A DNA stretch of 64,000 nt from Entoloma clypeatum (lineage: Eukaryota > Basidiomycota > Agaricomycetes > Agaricales > Entolomataceae), in NCBI GenBank assembly GCA_963565915.1, contig OY751493.1:2852001-2916000 (forward strand), in the 5' to 3' direction. How positions within the stretch are numbered: position 1 is the stretch's first letter; the number at the start of each line of letters is the position of its first letter. The position numbers were made by a program, and so were the translations under genes. Shown piece after piece: positions 30,058-41,652 of this stretch. Under the pieces are notes generated by a model. The model worked only from the letters and a program-made list of their open reading frames with translations. It did not search any database and had not been told where the DNA came from.

Positions 30058-33000
30058 ATGACTTCTGATCTTTACACGTATTGGACGACTCTCGCCGACG
30101 ACGAGCTTACGGTCGATAAGGTCGAGAGTACTCTTGATGGTATACAGGATGATCTATCGGTCGCTGCTTCTTGCGTCGACAGACTTATAGATGACGTTGA
30201 TGTCCAACAAGCCCTTCTCTCACTAGGCATACGCCGCACACAACGCGTGGCAGACCGATGCAGGGCTGTAGCCTTCTCATCTGTCGGCCGTGATACAACA
30301 AGTGAAGAGACCGACCACTATCCCGTGTCTAGTGACACGGTTAGCGCTTCCAAAGACGCCCTTTTGGCCCACTTCCGGATCGCACCTCACGATGCACAAC
30401 TTTGCGCCTTGCGTGCAACACTGCTCCGGCGACTCGACAGGTTGAATACCTTCGTGGAAATTTCCAAGAATCCGGAAAATCTTGCTGATGAAGTGGTTGA
30501 AGAGGTGACAGAATGGGAAGATGATCCCTGGGCTGATGAGGAAAATGCTGGTTCTGACCAGGGAACACATGGGGGGAAATCAAAAGGCGAATCGCCATTC
30601 TCCGTTTCACAATTCCTGGCGGACGATCTTCTCCATTCCTTATGTCGGTTGATATCACTGCAGCGTTTTGCAGGGCTCCAAATTCTTTTCGAGCGTCACG
30701 GTCCATCTCTCTGGCCATATCGCATCGCGATAGTGGACAGCATTCCCGAGCACACACCACCCTCTAAATATCGTGCATTACTACTTGCTTTGGACCCTTC
30801 TCAAGACAGTGAACTAGAACCTATTTTCCATCCCTGGCGACCAGAACATGACTGGACGGAGGCTGTTGATGTCCAAGGCATCTTGGATGAACTTGGTTCA
30901 ATGTATCATGCACCGTCTAGTCATTCCATGTCGATGTACAGCTCCCCTCGCACGGCCCTTCTCACAGCCAATCAGCTATCAATGTGGTACAGAACTCGCG
31001 CAGAGGCTATTGTGAATTCCACCGGCCTTGTTGATAATGCCTTGGCGTTGATTCAACATGGCGCAGCACAGGGTATTCCTGGACTCGATGAACTAGGAGA
31101 AGAATTGGGTCTCCTTTCCCGCCTCGTCTACGACACTTCTCAAGAACCGGACATCCAAGATGACTGGACCCTCACCCTTTGGCGCTCCATGGACGCATCG
31201 GCGATTGTGCGAGCATACCTGGCACACTCTTCTCCAGAATCCTTACCAAATGACATTACCCGCCTGGTCATGCCTTACCTTTTCGTTCTAGAGTCCCGCG
31301 CAGAACGGAGTGGCAAACCCGACCCCCAATTGCCCACACGCCTCCTATACAACCACATATTATGCTCCCCGCTCTGCATGGTGGCTTCAATATTTGAAAA
31401 CTCCAAGCCGACTCTGCCGTCAGCCGAGCGCCTGATCCGCGATGACGAAGACATCGTCCGCCTAGCGCTCTCCTGTTTGTATGGAAGTGATAGCCTTGAT
31501 CAATGGCCAGTAATGAGCCGGATCTTTGAATGTTTGCCAGCTTGGGAGATTGGCTCTAACGATGATGACGGTCGAGATGTAGTCGATACCACCCTTCTTT
31601 CTCTTGGTGCTTTCGTCACGCCGTCAACATCACATCCTCGATGCACCGCAGCCGATCTTTTGACTTTTTTCCAACCCCTTCCACGTAATTCACTTTCCCA
31701 GGTGCTTGATATGTTGGATGTTCATCTGGAATCGGGTGAAATTCTATCCCGTTGGGATGTGCCAGCACCATTGTGCTGGTTCCTCCAAAGCAACCATGAT
31801 GCTACCGAACAACGTGCTTGGGCAAACAGGATGGCTCGGCGGGCAGGCAGTCCCGAAGATCAACTCGATACCCTCGAAGACTGGGAGTGGTTACTGGAAG
31901 ACATGATAAAGTTGAGTGGTACAAACGATACGACTACGTCAAGTGCTTTTGGACTTCTGAAACCGGAAGAGATCATTCATTCGTTTTTTGGTGGGCTCTT
32001 GAGCACCGGCAGTCAGTCTTCCTAATGCTACTATGATTTCTTACCTGATTTTTTGGCACAAGAATTTGATATTGCCCGCGACATTTTGGCCTCGAAACAT
32101 AACACATTGAACTTGAACCCGAAACAAGTCGAAGAAATCTGCGTATCCTGCTCACGAGAATTTTACGACAATGCGCATTCCGGCAATTATAAATTCGGTG
32201 ATATGAAGCTTGCATATGATTGGTCCGTCCCCTCTTTGTATCAAACTTGACCTTGAATTCATCGCTTGCTTTAGCTTGGATGTTGCCCAACCCACGGAGC
32301 GTATCTTAAGGGAAAAAGAGTTCATAGAAGCAACCTCAAGGATCTCGTCATTCAATGTAACCTCAAGACCAGGCATTCCTCTTTCGCCTCTCGAAATCCG
32401 ACTCACGAAGGATCGATTAACTTTGATATCTCGAGTTCTTTCGAGCAACAATGACGCCTACAAACACACGGATGTTATCCTCGATCTTGTCCATAAACTT
32501 GGCCTTCGAGGCGATCTCGTCGCTGAGGTTAAAGCCTTGGCTATGTTGGCAGATACCGCGCTCCAAGCTGAAGACTTCGCCCGCGCCTATCAGCTCAGCG
32601 AACGCATGGTGGACACCGTTGTTCAACTTCGTAGCTCCAGTCCCACAAGTCTCATTGACACCAAAATCATGGAAGCAAGTGAAGTTTGTTGGGTTGCGTG
32701 CTTCCAATTGGGACGGCAGTTGGAATTTAAAGACGCACCGAAAAAGCTTATGCTTCTAGGTCATGCCCTAGAATTGTGTCCCCCCGAAAAGTTGCACGAA
32801 GTTCTGGCATTCTGGCGGCGTTTGGAGAAGGAAGATATCGAGGCGCGTGAAGAAAGATTATTGGGTGATCGGATTAGAGAAGCTACGTCTGTCTTCCGTG
32901 ATACAATGGCGTCAGGAAATACGGCCTCGTCTTTACGGGACCGACTGAAACATTTCCATATGCCTTCGCCGCCGTTGCTGGGCACGCCAGACGCCGCCAT

Positions 33001-33193
33001 GCTCGCTAGTCGGACCTTTAGAACTGTTGCCGCTAACTTCCCGTTTTCAGTTGGACACCGTAGCAACCAGTCTGACATCTCAGACGGTGACAGGTCTCGC
33101 TCTCGGAAGGTGGACGAGGATGTGTCTACACAGGCTACCCGGGTGCTCTCAAGAGGAATCGGATGGTTGATTGGTACTGATGAAAGCATGTAG
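30058..33193 (+). CDS. SEC39: Sec39-domain protein, Dsl1/NRZ ER-tethering complex subunit
   Basis: Exons 30058-31990, 32063-32222 and 32275-33193 give about 1003 aa, all helical. Sec39-domain hallmarks include VAASCVDRLIDDVDVQQALL, LRATLLRRLDRLNTFVEISK, LQILFERHGPSLWPYRIAIV with DSIPEHTPPSKYRALL, VMPYLFVLESRAE, and near the end LDLVHKLGL and ARAYQLSERMVDTV. The protein corresponds to yeast Sec39 and to the helical core of animal NBAS. With Dsl1 and Tip20 it tethers Golgi-derived COPI vesicles at the ER. The frame is open 54 nt further upstream from 30004 without a better start. A more distal first exon cannot be excluded. The first intron border (GTGGGC at 31991) was chosen because it restores a helical match (FFEFDIARDIL). 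Confidence 0.85.
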
Positions 33194-33459
33194 ATTATTC
33201 GCTTCTGTGTGAAACGTGGTTCATTGAGTGTCTTCATATTTAACCCATCCAACTCGACAGCGAATGAACCAGAAATACTAACCAACGTATGGGTAGGTTG
33301 TGTGGTAAAGATAATGACCCGCAAATAGGTATGAAGGAAGGAAATATTAACGACAGTAGTGTGATAGAGGGGTATAAATGATACGATAAATTTGAGATGG
33401 AAGGGAAATGTACAAATCATACATACAATCCGTCATTGAAAGTACGTTCCTTGGATGGA

Positions 33460-35727
33460 TTATGGTATGGCATCTCCAAATCGAGAGGACGTTGCAGTGC
33501 GTGCCCTGGGCCTATGCATAATGTTGATGACCTTCTCTTTCACAGCGTCTTGAGGGTGTTGGTGGCGGCTATCAGGGAAAGGCGACCCCCTACCACAGAC
33601 GTTGCAATATCCGTCAATCCTTCGTACTATACGTAATTCCTCGAGTTGTCTCTCGAGCTCCTTCACTCGGCCCTCCAACTCCGATCGGTGTCGCTGATTT
33701 GCAAGTTCGGTTGAGATCTGCTCTTCGAGTGGATGACATGAAGACTGGTCCTCAGGGGTCCAGGGAGGTGGTTTAGCAGCGTTTGACACTTCGGAATGAG
33801 TTATCGAGCTTGGCGTTATCGGCGAAAAGACTTTTGCAACAGACAAAGAAGCTGGAGTATCAAATTCAGTATCGTTCGAAGAAACAGATTCACGGGTCAT
33901 CATGTGTTCGGTGAAATGAGCACTGAAAACAGTGGATACAGGCCGTAGTCTTAATGTGGGGAAGTCGGGCACATTGGCAGGTGCGCTTTGCGGAAAGGGC
34001 TCATTCTGGCCTTCGGACAGATCAGAAGACTCGGCCCTCGCCCATGAACATATATCGCCTATGGCAGAGATAGGACCACGGTTTGCAAGAGCCCTGGAGT
34101 GCGTATCGATGGACAAAGGCGGAATCGGGCGCCTCGGACTGGGGGACGATTTTCGGGGATTGGTAAAGTGAGCGATGGATTCATCCTGGAACGCCCCTAA
34201 AGGAAGAGGTTTTGGCACAGGTATATGGGTGGTCGTTCTAGATACTCCGGAATGAGCGGTGTATTCGTTGGACAAGGTGGGTATGGGGGGAGCCGGATCT
34301 TTTTCTCCTCTCTCAGCCGCCCGGCCATTGAATAGTCTCATAAAACCGCTTTTCTTGTGCTTCAAAACTTTCCCAGAAGCCCCACCCGAGATTGGATTTA
34401 CTCCCGCAGATAGTTGTGCGTCCAATTTTGGCGGTCCAATACTGGCACCAACGATTGATTGCAAGGCATTTCTAGACTTGGGCCCAGTGCTGATAGAGCG
34501 TCCTCTCGTTCTCAATGGAATACCAATATATTCCGTTTCGGCTCCTGACTCACCCCTTGCGTCTGGGACTGCGAGTGAATGATCCAAGGGACCATACTCT
34601 GCGGCATTGGCAAGACCGCTTCGTGATCTTTGCGCCCGAGCTTCTTCCAAAGAGATAAGAGTAAATGACGCCGTAATATCACGATCAGTCCTGGTTGTTG
34701 CGCCCACGGCTTTATCCATCCGTGGGTAGATTTCATCCGACCGAAGCGTATTCTTGGGGGTGCTTACTGGTGGAGAAATAGGTTTTCTTTTTGCAGCGGA
34801 AATTGAACTCCTGACAGATGCTGGGGTGACTACCATGAGCTTGGGACTAGGTGATATAAAAATAGAAGCATCAGAGTCCGTCACTGTCGTCGTCGAAGCG
34901 CTACGCAATACTTCTGGTTCCCTCAGTGAATGAGACTGAGTAGGTGCATATGGTGTCACAAGGTCGGGGTTTGCATAAGGATGAAAATCATCAGCATTGT
35001 ATGTTGGCCGACGATGCGTGGAAGGATAGTCTGGTGGGTTATTGTTGTGTCGGGGTGATGATTTGGTAAAATGAGCGTCGGCAGGAGAATGAGATCCTGG
35101 TGAATTGAGGTTCCGGGGAGAACCTGATCGAAATCGGTTCAAGGAGAATTTTGGGGGCGAGACATATTGCCCTGTGGATGATACTAATGAAGAGGTTGAT
35201 AGGCTCTCTTGAGCCAAAGCGCTGGACATCGGCGATTAGGACTAAACGCTGCATACTTTGGCGAGATAAGATACATACTATAAGGCACCTCTTGGATAAG
35301 ATAGCTGTGAAGATGTGGTTTCAAAGGAGCGTTTGGATTTTGCCTGAGAACGACTAGATTCTCCGCTAACCCTGCCGGACTCGATGGACTTTGTGATGGA
35401 GAAGGTGAAGGCCTTCTTTGAAGTAGGGAACGGCGGGGTGTACTCCTGATCATCCTCTTCATGAAGACCCCCGCTTTCCAATTCCCAAGGGGCTCGAGAG
35501 TGGAAGCGCATTTTGGGCCCGAGACTCATTCGAGGCAAAGAGACGTCTGGATCATCGTTGTCCGATGCTGAAAGTTCGTCGTCTTCACGAAAAGTATTGG
35601 ATGATTGCAGAGACAGACGTGAATGTTCGTCGAGGTCCAAAACACTGGCGGCAAAGTGGTGGGGGTAGAGTGATCGTGTGGAATGGTCGTCATGAGGGTC
35701 CTGAGGAGGATTGGAGGACCTCTGCAT
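33460..35727 (-). CDS. Ser/Pro-rich, mostly disordered protein with C-terminal coiled coil; function unknown
   Basis: Exons 35279-35727 and 33460-35221 give 736 aa. I do not recognise a named family. Most of the chain is low-complexity Ser/Pro/Thr with many SP sites, as in cortical or signalling scaffolds. Ordered parts appear only at the end: a coiled coil (EEQISTELANQRHRSELEGR, then VKELERQLEELRIVRR) followed by a short Cys pair, YCNVCGRGS, and a basic tail. A stretch KKSGFMRLFNGRAAERGEKD in the middle looks like a small basic-amphipathic, perhaps membrane- or partner-binding, motif. The ATG at 35727 is used. The frame continues 30 nt upstream only to a TTG. Divergent from CGR1 with 75 bp between starts. 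Confidence 0.7.
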
Positions 35728-35802
35728 GGTGGGCGGGGAGGAAGGGAAACCAGCCAACTCACACGTGCATCCGAATTGCTTTACACGACTTACTTACAAT
35801 AG

Positions 35803-36339
35803 ATGGATCAAGTCAACTTGGGCCCACTACCCATTCCCCTCTCGTCCTCTTCAAATGGTCGCCTATCCGGAAAGGGTTGGAAAGCTCCCAAGACCGCGAC
35901 TGTGTGCGTTCCATCACTCTCCCAAGCTGGCCTACAGAACATCGCTGACCCTGTCTTCAGTCGGTCTCAACTTCCCCGAGGAGTAAAATCAAACAGCTGG
36001 GAGGACCGTATGCACAAGGTCCAGAAAGCCCTTTCCATCAAGAAGCTGCAGAACGAACTGAAGGAAGAGAAGCAGGCCGAAATTCAGAGGTCTGAGGTGT
36101 TCGAGTCTATGTACTTATGTATCGTTTTAACCCTCATAACACAGACGCAAAGAGCTTACTCTTCAGCGCAAGCAGGCAGCCGAAGAACGTCAGCGTCTTG
36201 AGGAAGCCAAGGCAAAAGTAGGCTGCAACTTTTAGGCAAGGCATGATTCCTTCCAGTTCATTATTTTTGCTAGATGGGGGCGAGAAAAGTAGCAAGGCTG
36301 CGCAAACGAGCAGGCAGAAACAAAAAAATCAATGGTTAA
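35803..36339 (+). CDS. CGR1: rRNA-processing protein Cgr1
   Basis: Exons 35803-36089, 36145-36217 and 36274-36339 join in phase to 141 aa. The second half is the Cgr1 signature: SWEDRMHKVQKALSIKKLQN, a Lys/Glu helix RRKELTLQRKQAAEERQRLE, then KMGARKVARLRKRAGRNKKI and NG at the stop. Cgr1 is a small nucleolar coiled-coil protein needed for 60S pre-rRNA processing. The N-terminal 60 residues are low-complexity, as in other basidiomycete orthologues. Missing the second and third exons loses the diagnostic tail. Confidence 0.94.
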
Positions 36340-36372
36340 GTTTCTATCTAGTGTCCAATACGATGTATGACG

Positions 36373-39300
36373 CTAGAGCTCCCAAGCCGTGTCAACTTCT
36401 CTCTCCTTGACAAAAGGCTGATCCAACCCTGTAATCACACTCTCGCACAGTGGGCAGCTCCGGGCCAGAATATCCTCCAACCCTGCCATCAGAACCTCTG
36501 TCTCCCCATCTGAACCGTTCCCAATCTCAGATCTTCTGGGCCCTCCCATCCAAACAGCTGCTGCCAAAACATCCGGTACTATCAGATCCCGCAAACGATC
36601 GCCTGCAGAGATAATATTTCTCCCAAGCAGATTCGCAGCCCGTGCGCCGTTATTCAAGGGTTGGGCAATATTCTCGAAGTTGGCTGAAAGAAGAGGCCGT
36701 GGCGAGGACTGCTGCCTTGTTGCTAGGGCAAGATTTGATTGAACATGAATCAGTCCCCCAGGCTGCCTTTCTACTGGTACCTCTTTCATTAACTCGGTCT
36801 GCAATGTGAGTATTTTGCGTAGCATCTGAGATGGTAAATATTCTTTTGCCTGGAAATCGAGATTGTGAGCGGTACACTCTGAAATGGTGTTTAGCTCACC
36901 AGACCAATGAGGCAATCCGCATGGAAAGAATGGCGGCACGGAAATACATAGAATTGCCTACTCAGAAGCAAATGGGAGCAGACGGAGCACTGTTCGCCTG
37001 CATCAATTGTAACGAAGCGGTTTTTCAACGCGACAATGTCCTTCTTGAGTGATTCGGCGGTTTGAGTGGCCTCGTTCATCTCGCTCTTTAAAGCTTCGAT
37101 GTGAGATGAATAGCCCTCCAACGCATGGGCTATCTCTTCCTTGAAATCGTCAATTACAACGAAGTCGGGGAAAAATGGAAGGATATCTTCTATCTTGAGC
37201 AGATCTGTGCTTTCTAGGAAGCGCATCGCGCTGTATGAGATTTCCATCAGATCCCAAACTCGCAACACATGTGCGGAAAAAAACACCTACGTTTTAATGT
37301 CCTTTTTATCCTGGACGACATATCGAGCGATCTTCAGCCAAAGCTTCTTACGGAGGGGTTGATCGTCCTCAGGCATGTCGGCATTAATCTTTGCTAACTC
37401 TACGTCACCTTTTGCAAGTGCTAGATCCACCGAATTTTCCCATAATCCCATCTTTGAGTAAATGTGGACGCATGGTTGCATCCGACCTGCGTTTTTACAC
37501 AGCCGTAAGGCGTAGTCCAGATCATAGTAAGGTCTCCCAGTGAGGGGATTTAACGGAGAGGTGGAGAGGAATCGGAGGAGTGGGCCATCGTCTTGAGTAG
37601 ATGGAGAATGTGCAACATGAAGCGTGATCAGAAGGTTGTGAATCGTAGGTGTCGTATCATGTCGTTCGAACACGAGATGATTGAGGTAACGGATGGCATG
37701 ATTGGGGGATAGGGGGTCAGGGGGTATGTGCTGTGATTGAAGAATTGACGGAATGAGGCGCAGAGGGTCAAGATTCAGCTGTCGTAACCAAGAATCTACC
37801 GTGTCTTTGGGGGCTCGTCGCATGAGGACTGGGCCAAACCGATAATATAGCTCGAGATCAGTCTATCTCGCGGTCAACACAAATGCTCGGGTTAGGTAGG
37901 GGGAATAAACTTACTTGACGATTGATAATTTCAATTGTTTTGGCCCAATCTTCCTCATGAACCCAGTGTTCGACGACTTTCTCTAGATCTCCAATTGCTG
38001 TCGCGTAGAAGAGGTACATATCTGTCCTGCCATGTCCTTGGAGAAGCTCATATACTGTGGTCCGATCGAGGTTATTCTGTTTGCTAAAATAAACATCATG
38101 AAGTGCAGATACACCAAAAGTGCCTTACTTTGTAGGTGTCGAAGAATTGTCGCAGGTCGTCCTCAAGTATCATTCGTTCTGTCTGAAGGTTTTCAACATC
38201 CTGTGATGCTGATTCTGACGCGACAATATTGTCCAACTCATTGCACTTGTTAAGATAGAACTCAACTAGCCAAGTCGCCAACATCATTCGCTGAGTTATA
38301 TCCTGATTTCCTCAACTCTGTCAGTATGAACCAAAGCTAGACGGAACTAAAATGACATACTCCTTTGCGCGTCCGCTCCAACCTCGATATGAGATAAGAT
38401 CTCAGCGCATCCCTTTCGCCAGCATCAAGGAATTTCAATGTAACGTCTTCAAAGGGGGTGGAGCATTGTGCATAACATTGAGCGGCTTGGAAGAAACGAT
38501 TCTGATTGAAATATGCATCAGCTTGAACAGCAAGGACCTGGTTGCGTTGACTGGGCGTCTAGCCGACAAGCCGTTAGCCACGACAAGTAGTGCGGTCCCT
38601 GGTTATGACGTGGAGGTACCTTTGCATATTTATTCGCCAAGTCGTACCGAGCCTTTTGCAAGTATATTCTCCAGACATCGCGATCTTCATTCCCTATCAC
38701 GAGCTCGAACAACGACTGATCAGTATAGACCCAGTAGGTCTTTCGAACAGGATCCACGGCAATTCCGAGCACTTCCTCACTGGGTTTCTGACGTCTCGGA
38801 CATGAAATTTTCAACGTTCTTAACAATGAAACCCTGACTTACAAGGGGCAGAGATTCCTCATAAACGGGTTCTTCGTCTAGGTTGCAAACCCCTGCGATT
38901 CTGTCCTTGTATACAAGTATGAAGTGGAACTCAGTCAGCGCTATTGAGAGCGGTGTTTCAGGAGTGGTAATTGAAGATCGTGCAGGATAAGGTAAAAGTT
39001 TCGCGGCGTCGATGAAGTCTTCGGTGGTAGAGTCGAAATTCAGACTTCCATGATAAATCCCCGAGCCTAAAAGGGAGCCGTCAAATGGGAGGCCCTGGAG
39101 AAAGACGCCAACTGACCCGTCAGCCAAGCCATTGTACGAGGCAGAGAAAACGGTTGGTCAGGATCGGCACTATAAAAGTGAAGTTCGGATTTTGATAAAC
39201 TGCTAGGTAAATCTAGAATTTCTATACCAGAAATGAGCTTATAAAACGATTCACTTCATGAAGGAAGCCATACTTGGAACTGTATCACGATAGGTCGAGA

Positions 39301-40195
39301 ACAGTCCTGAGAAGACGCGACCCCCGTCTTGAGACCTCTTATCCGGGCTTCCAGCCAATTGGTATATCCGGGATGGCGTGGTCACCACGACCAGAACTTT
39401 CTTCGGCTCCGATGGGGGAAAGAATTCAAACCGAATTCCAGTTATTGGGTGCCGTTCCGGTAACGAAAAGACAGACTGCAGATAGCGCTCTTGAGATTTG
39501 AAAAAGCCTTCCTCTGCATCGAGGACTGCTTCATAGACAATTCCATTTCGGGCTCCGATTAGGATTTCGCGTGTTGATGTTGAAAGTGGTTTCGATAATA
39601 GCAAAGCCCTGTTCCATGCGATGCTCTCAATCACCATTTTGAAACCGTCAAGTTGGCGAGGCTTTCTCCACGTCCGAAATAGATACCAGTTTTCACCCTG
39701 TACAGACGTTATCACAATGTGCCGCCCGGAAGGGTCCATGAAGAGTTTATGGATTGTCATTTCGGTAGGCTTCCGAGGAATTTGGACCTTGATGACTTGG
39801 TCCGCTTGTGAAAGCTCTATAAGAACGATGGTGTTCGAGGAGAGGCCCATGGCAAGCGTGTCTGAGCAGACAGCAAATGATATCAGAGGAGCGGGGAAAG
39901 TGTATTGTACCCGCCCAAGATCAAATATAGGCGCAAGAGCAATGTTTGAGTCGATGTTGTCTTGCTATACAGATGAGTTGTCATAGGTGGGGGAAAAAAG
40001 TAACTTGACCTACGACATGCGTGTTATCTAGTTCGACATGAATATCCTCCAACTCATAGGGAGAAGTTTCGAAGCCCTGGTACTGTAGCTTGAGGCCAGC
40101 AGCCGCAGAGCCATTGGAGTGTTCCACATCTTGTGAAGAGCGTTAGAAAGGGCGGTGTGGCAGATTCGGATGTGCAACTTACATTCATCGAACAT
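36373..40195 (-). CDS. VPS18: VPS18/Pep3, HOPS/CORVET core subunit with RING
   Basis: Multi-exon minus-strand gene, about 1,000 aa. The first exon is only MFDEY (40195-40183), followed by VEHSNGSAAAGLKLQYQGFE and, after another intron, IALAPIFDLGRVQYTFPAPL. The N-terminal half is the Pep3/Vps18 beta-propeller (LSSNTIVLIELSQADQVIKV, LFMDPSGRHIVITS, EILIGARNGIVYEAVLDAEE). The C-terminal half is the clathrin-repeat alpha-solenoid, ending in a RING-H2: CSVCSHLLLSRQFYVFPC, RHSFHADC, and at the end RSCPLCE. Vps18 joins Vps11, 16 and 33 to tether and fuse endosomes and vacuoles. Start codons of VPS18 and the SHB17-like gene are 131 bp apart. Confidence 0.93.
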
Positions 40196-40326
40196 CACGA
40201 CCCGGACTCGAACGGGTGTTGTGCTGTGGTAAACTCTGAGAAGCCAATGTCCTCTAGCTCAAACACTGACAAACTTTCATGATATCTCTCGGGATCGGAT
40301 AACTCGCACTCACCCAAACTTGAATC

Positions 40327-41477
40327 ATGTCGCGGCCAATGCCTCGCCTGTTCCTCGTCCGACACGGTTTGTCGTTTAAGAGTACCTCATGTGATCATTG
40401 TTCGACTCTTAACAGGCGAAACCGAATGGACTATAAATGGGTCAGCTGCTACTTCAAGTTGTTGTCACGATGGCCCCCAACTCAACGGTTGTGATTTTCA
40501 CTAATACCAGACGCCACGTGAGTATGTTCAGCCCGACGCAGAGTCGTCTCAAGTACACAACAGACGGGGCGAACCGACATTCCCCTTACTGCGCGAGGAG
40601 AATCCCAGATACGCGCCAACGCCAGGTTATTTGTTGGAGATTCTCGTGAGCAACATGACGATCCTGTCGTTCTGGAAAATAACCTGTCTCCGCCATTCTT
40701 TTCAAGTCGTTATTGATCCCAAAGGTCTTGGGACGGTTCTAGTGTCACCGCGCCAACGTGCCCACAAGACATTCCACCTTTTGTTCGAACACTTGCATGA
40801 GCAGCCACATCATATCCTGTCAGAAGAAGTTCGGGAATGGGATTATGGTCAATTCAAATTATTTTTACACACATGCGTGTTCGTCTGTTGAAGAAATGCA
40901 AACAGGTGATTACGAAGGTCTTACTTCTTCTGACATAAAAGCGAGAAACAGCAAGTGGAGTATCTGGAAGGACGGGTACAGTTCACTCTTGTTATTCTTG
41001 TTATTCTCGTTTATTTTGGAGCTAGATGTCCTGGGGGAGAGTCTGTCGAAGAAATGCAGGCTCGGGTGGACAACGTCATTGCAGAGGTCTGGGTAATCAA
41101 ACACAGGTCCATATAATCAGTGACGTGGTTGATATACAGGTTCGTAAATACCACCAACAGTACACACAAGGTACTTCGAACACACGAGACGTGATGATTG
41201 TGGCACACGGCCATTTCACTCGCGTGTGCATAGCGCGCTGGATGAAATTTCCTCTTCATCTCGGTGAGCCCAGTATATGTTCCAACTTCCAAGGACCTTG
41301 CTTATCTGGGATCGCAGGCACACATTTCAATGCCGAGCCAGCCTCTGTAAGACATCATTGTTCACCCTGACCTTGAGTTACAAGTCTTGTTTTCAGGTAG
41401 CCGTACTGGGTTACAACCACAATTCTCTGGAAGAACCTACACTCAATGCTTTGAACCTGTACGCAAGTGTACTCTGA
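40327..41477 (+). CDS. Histidine-phosphatase superfamily, SHB17-like (sedoheptulose-1,7-bisphosphatase)
   Basis: About nine short exons. The protein begins MSRPMPRLFLVRHGETEWTI (catalytic RHG), then NGRHTGRTDIPLTARGE, VLVSPRQRAHKTF, EEVREWDYG, DYEGLTSSDIKARN, WSIWKDGCPGGES, the second catalytic His in VMIVAHGHFTRVCIARWM, and VAVLGYNHNSLEEPTLN near the end. WxxWxDGCxxGE and REWDYGDYEG match yeast Shb17 rather than PGAM or fructose-2,6-bisphosphatase. Shb17 hydrolyses sedoheptulose-1,7-bisphosphate in the riboneogenesis branch. The substrate assignment is by similarity. One exon (40511-40517) is only 7 nt and is needed to complete NGRHTGR. Confidence 0.85.
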
Positions 41478-41652
41478 CGGGCTTGTATTCCGGACATAAG
41501 TACTTACAGAGATGATTATCGTGTCGTAATTTTGAATGAAAATGAGTCGTTGACCCTGATTGTATGGACGCGACTGGTGTCTTGTTTTGATTGGTTGGAT
41601 CATTGTCCACGAAGGACTCTCCTCCTCCTCCACCCTCCATCCCAAATACTTA

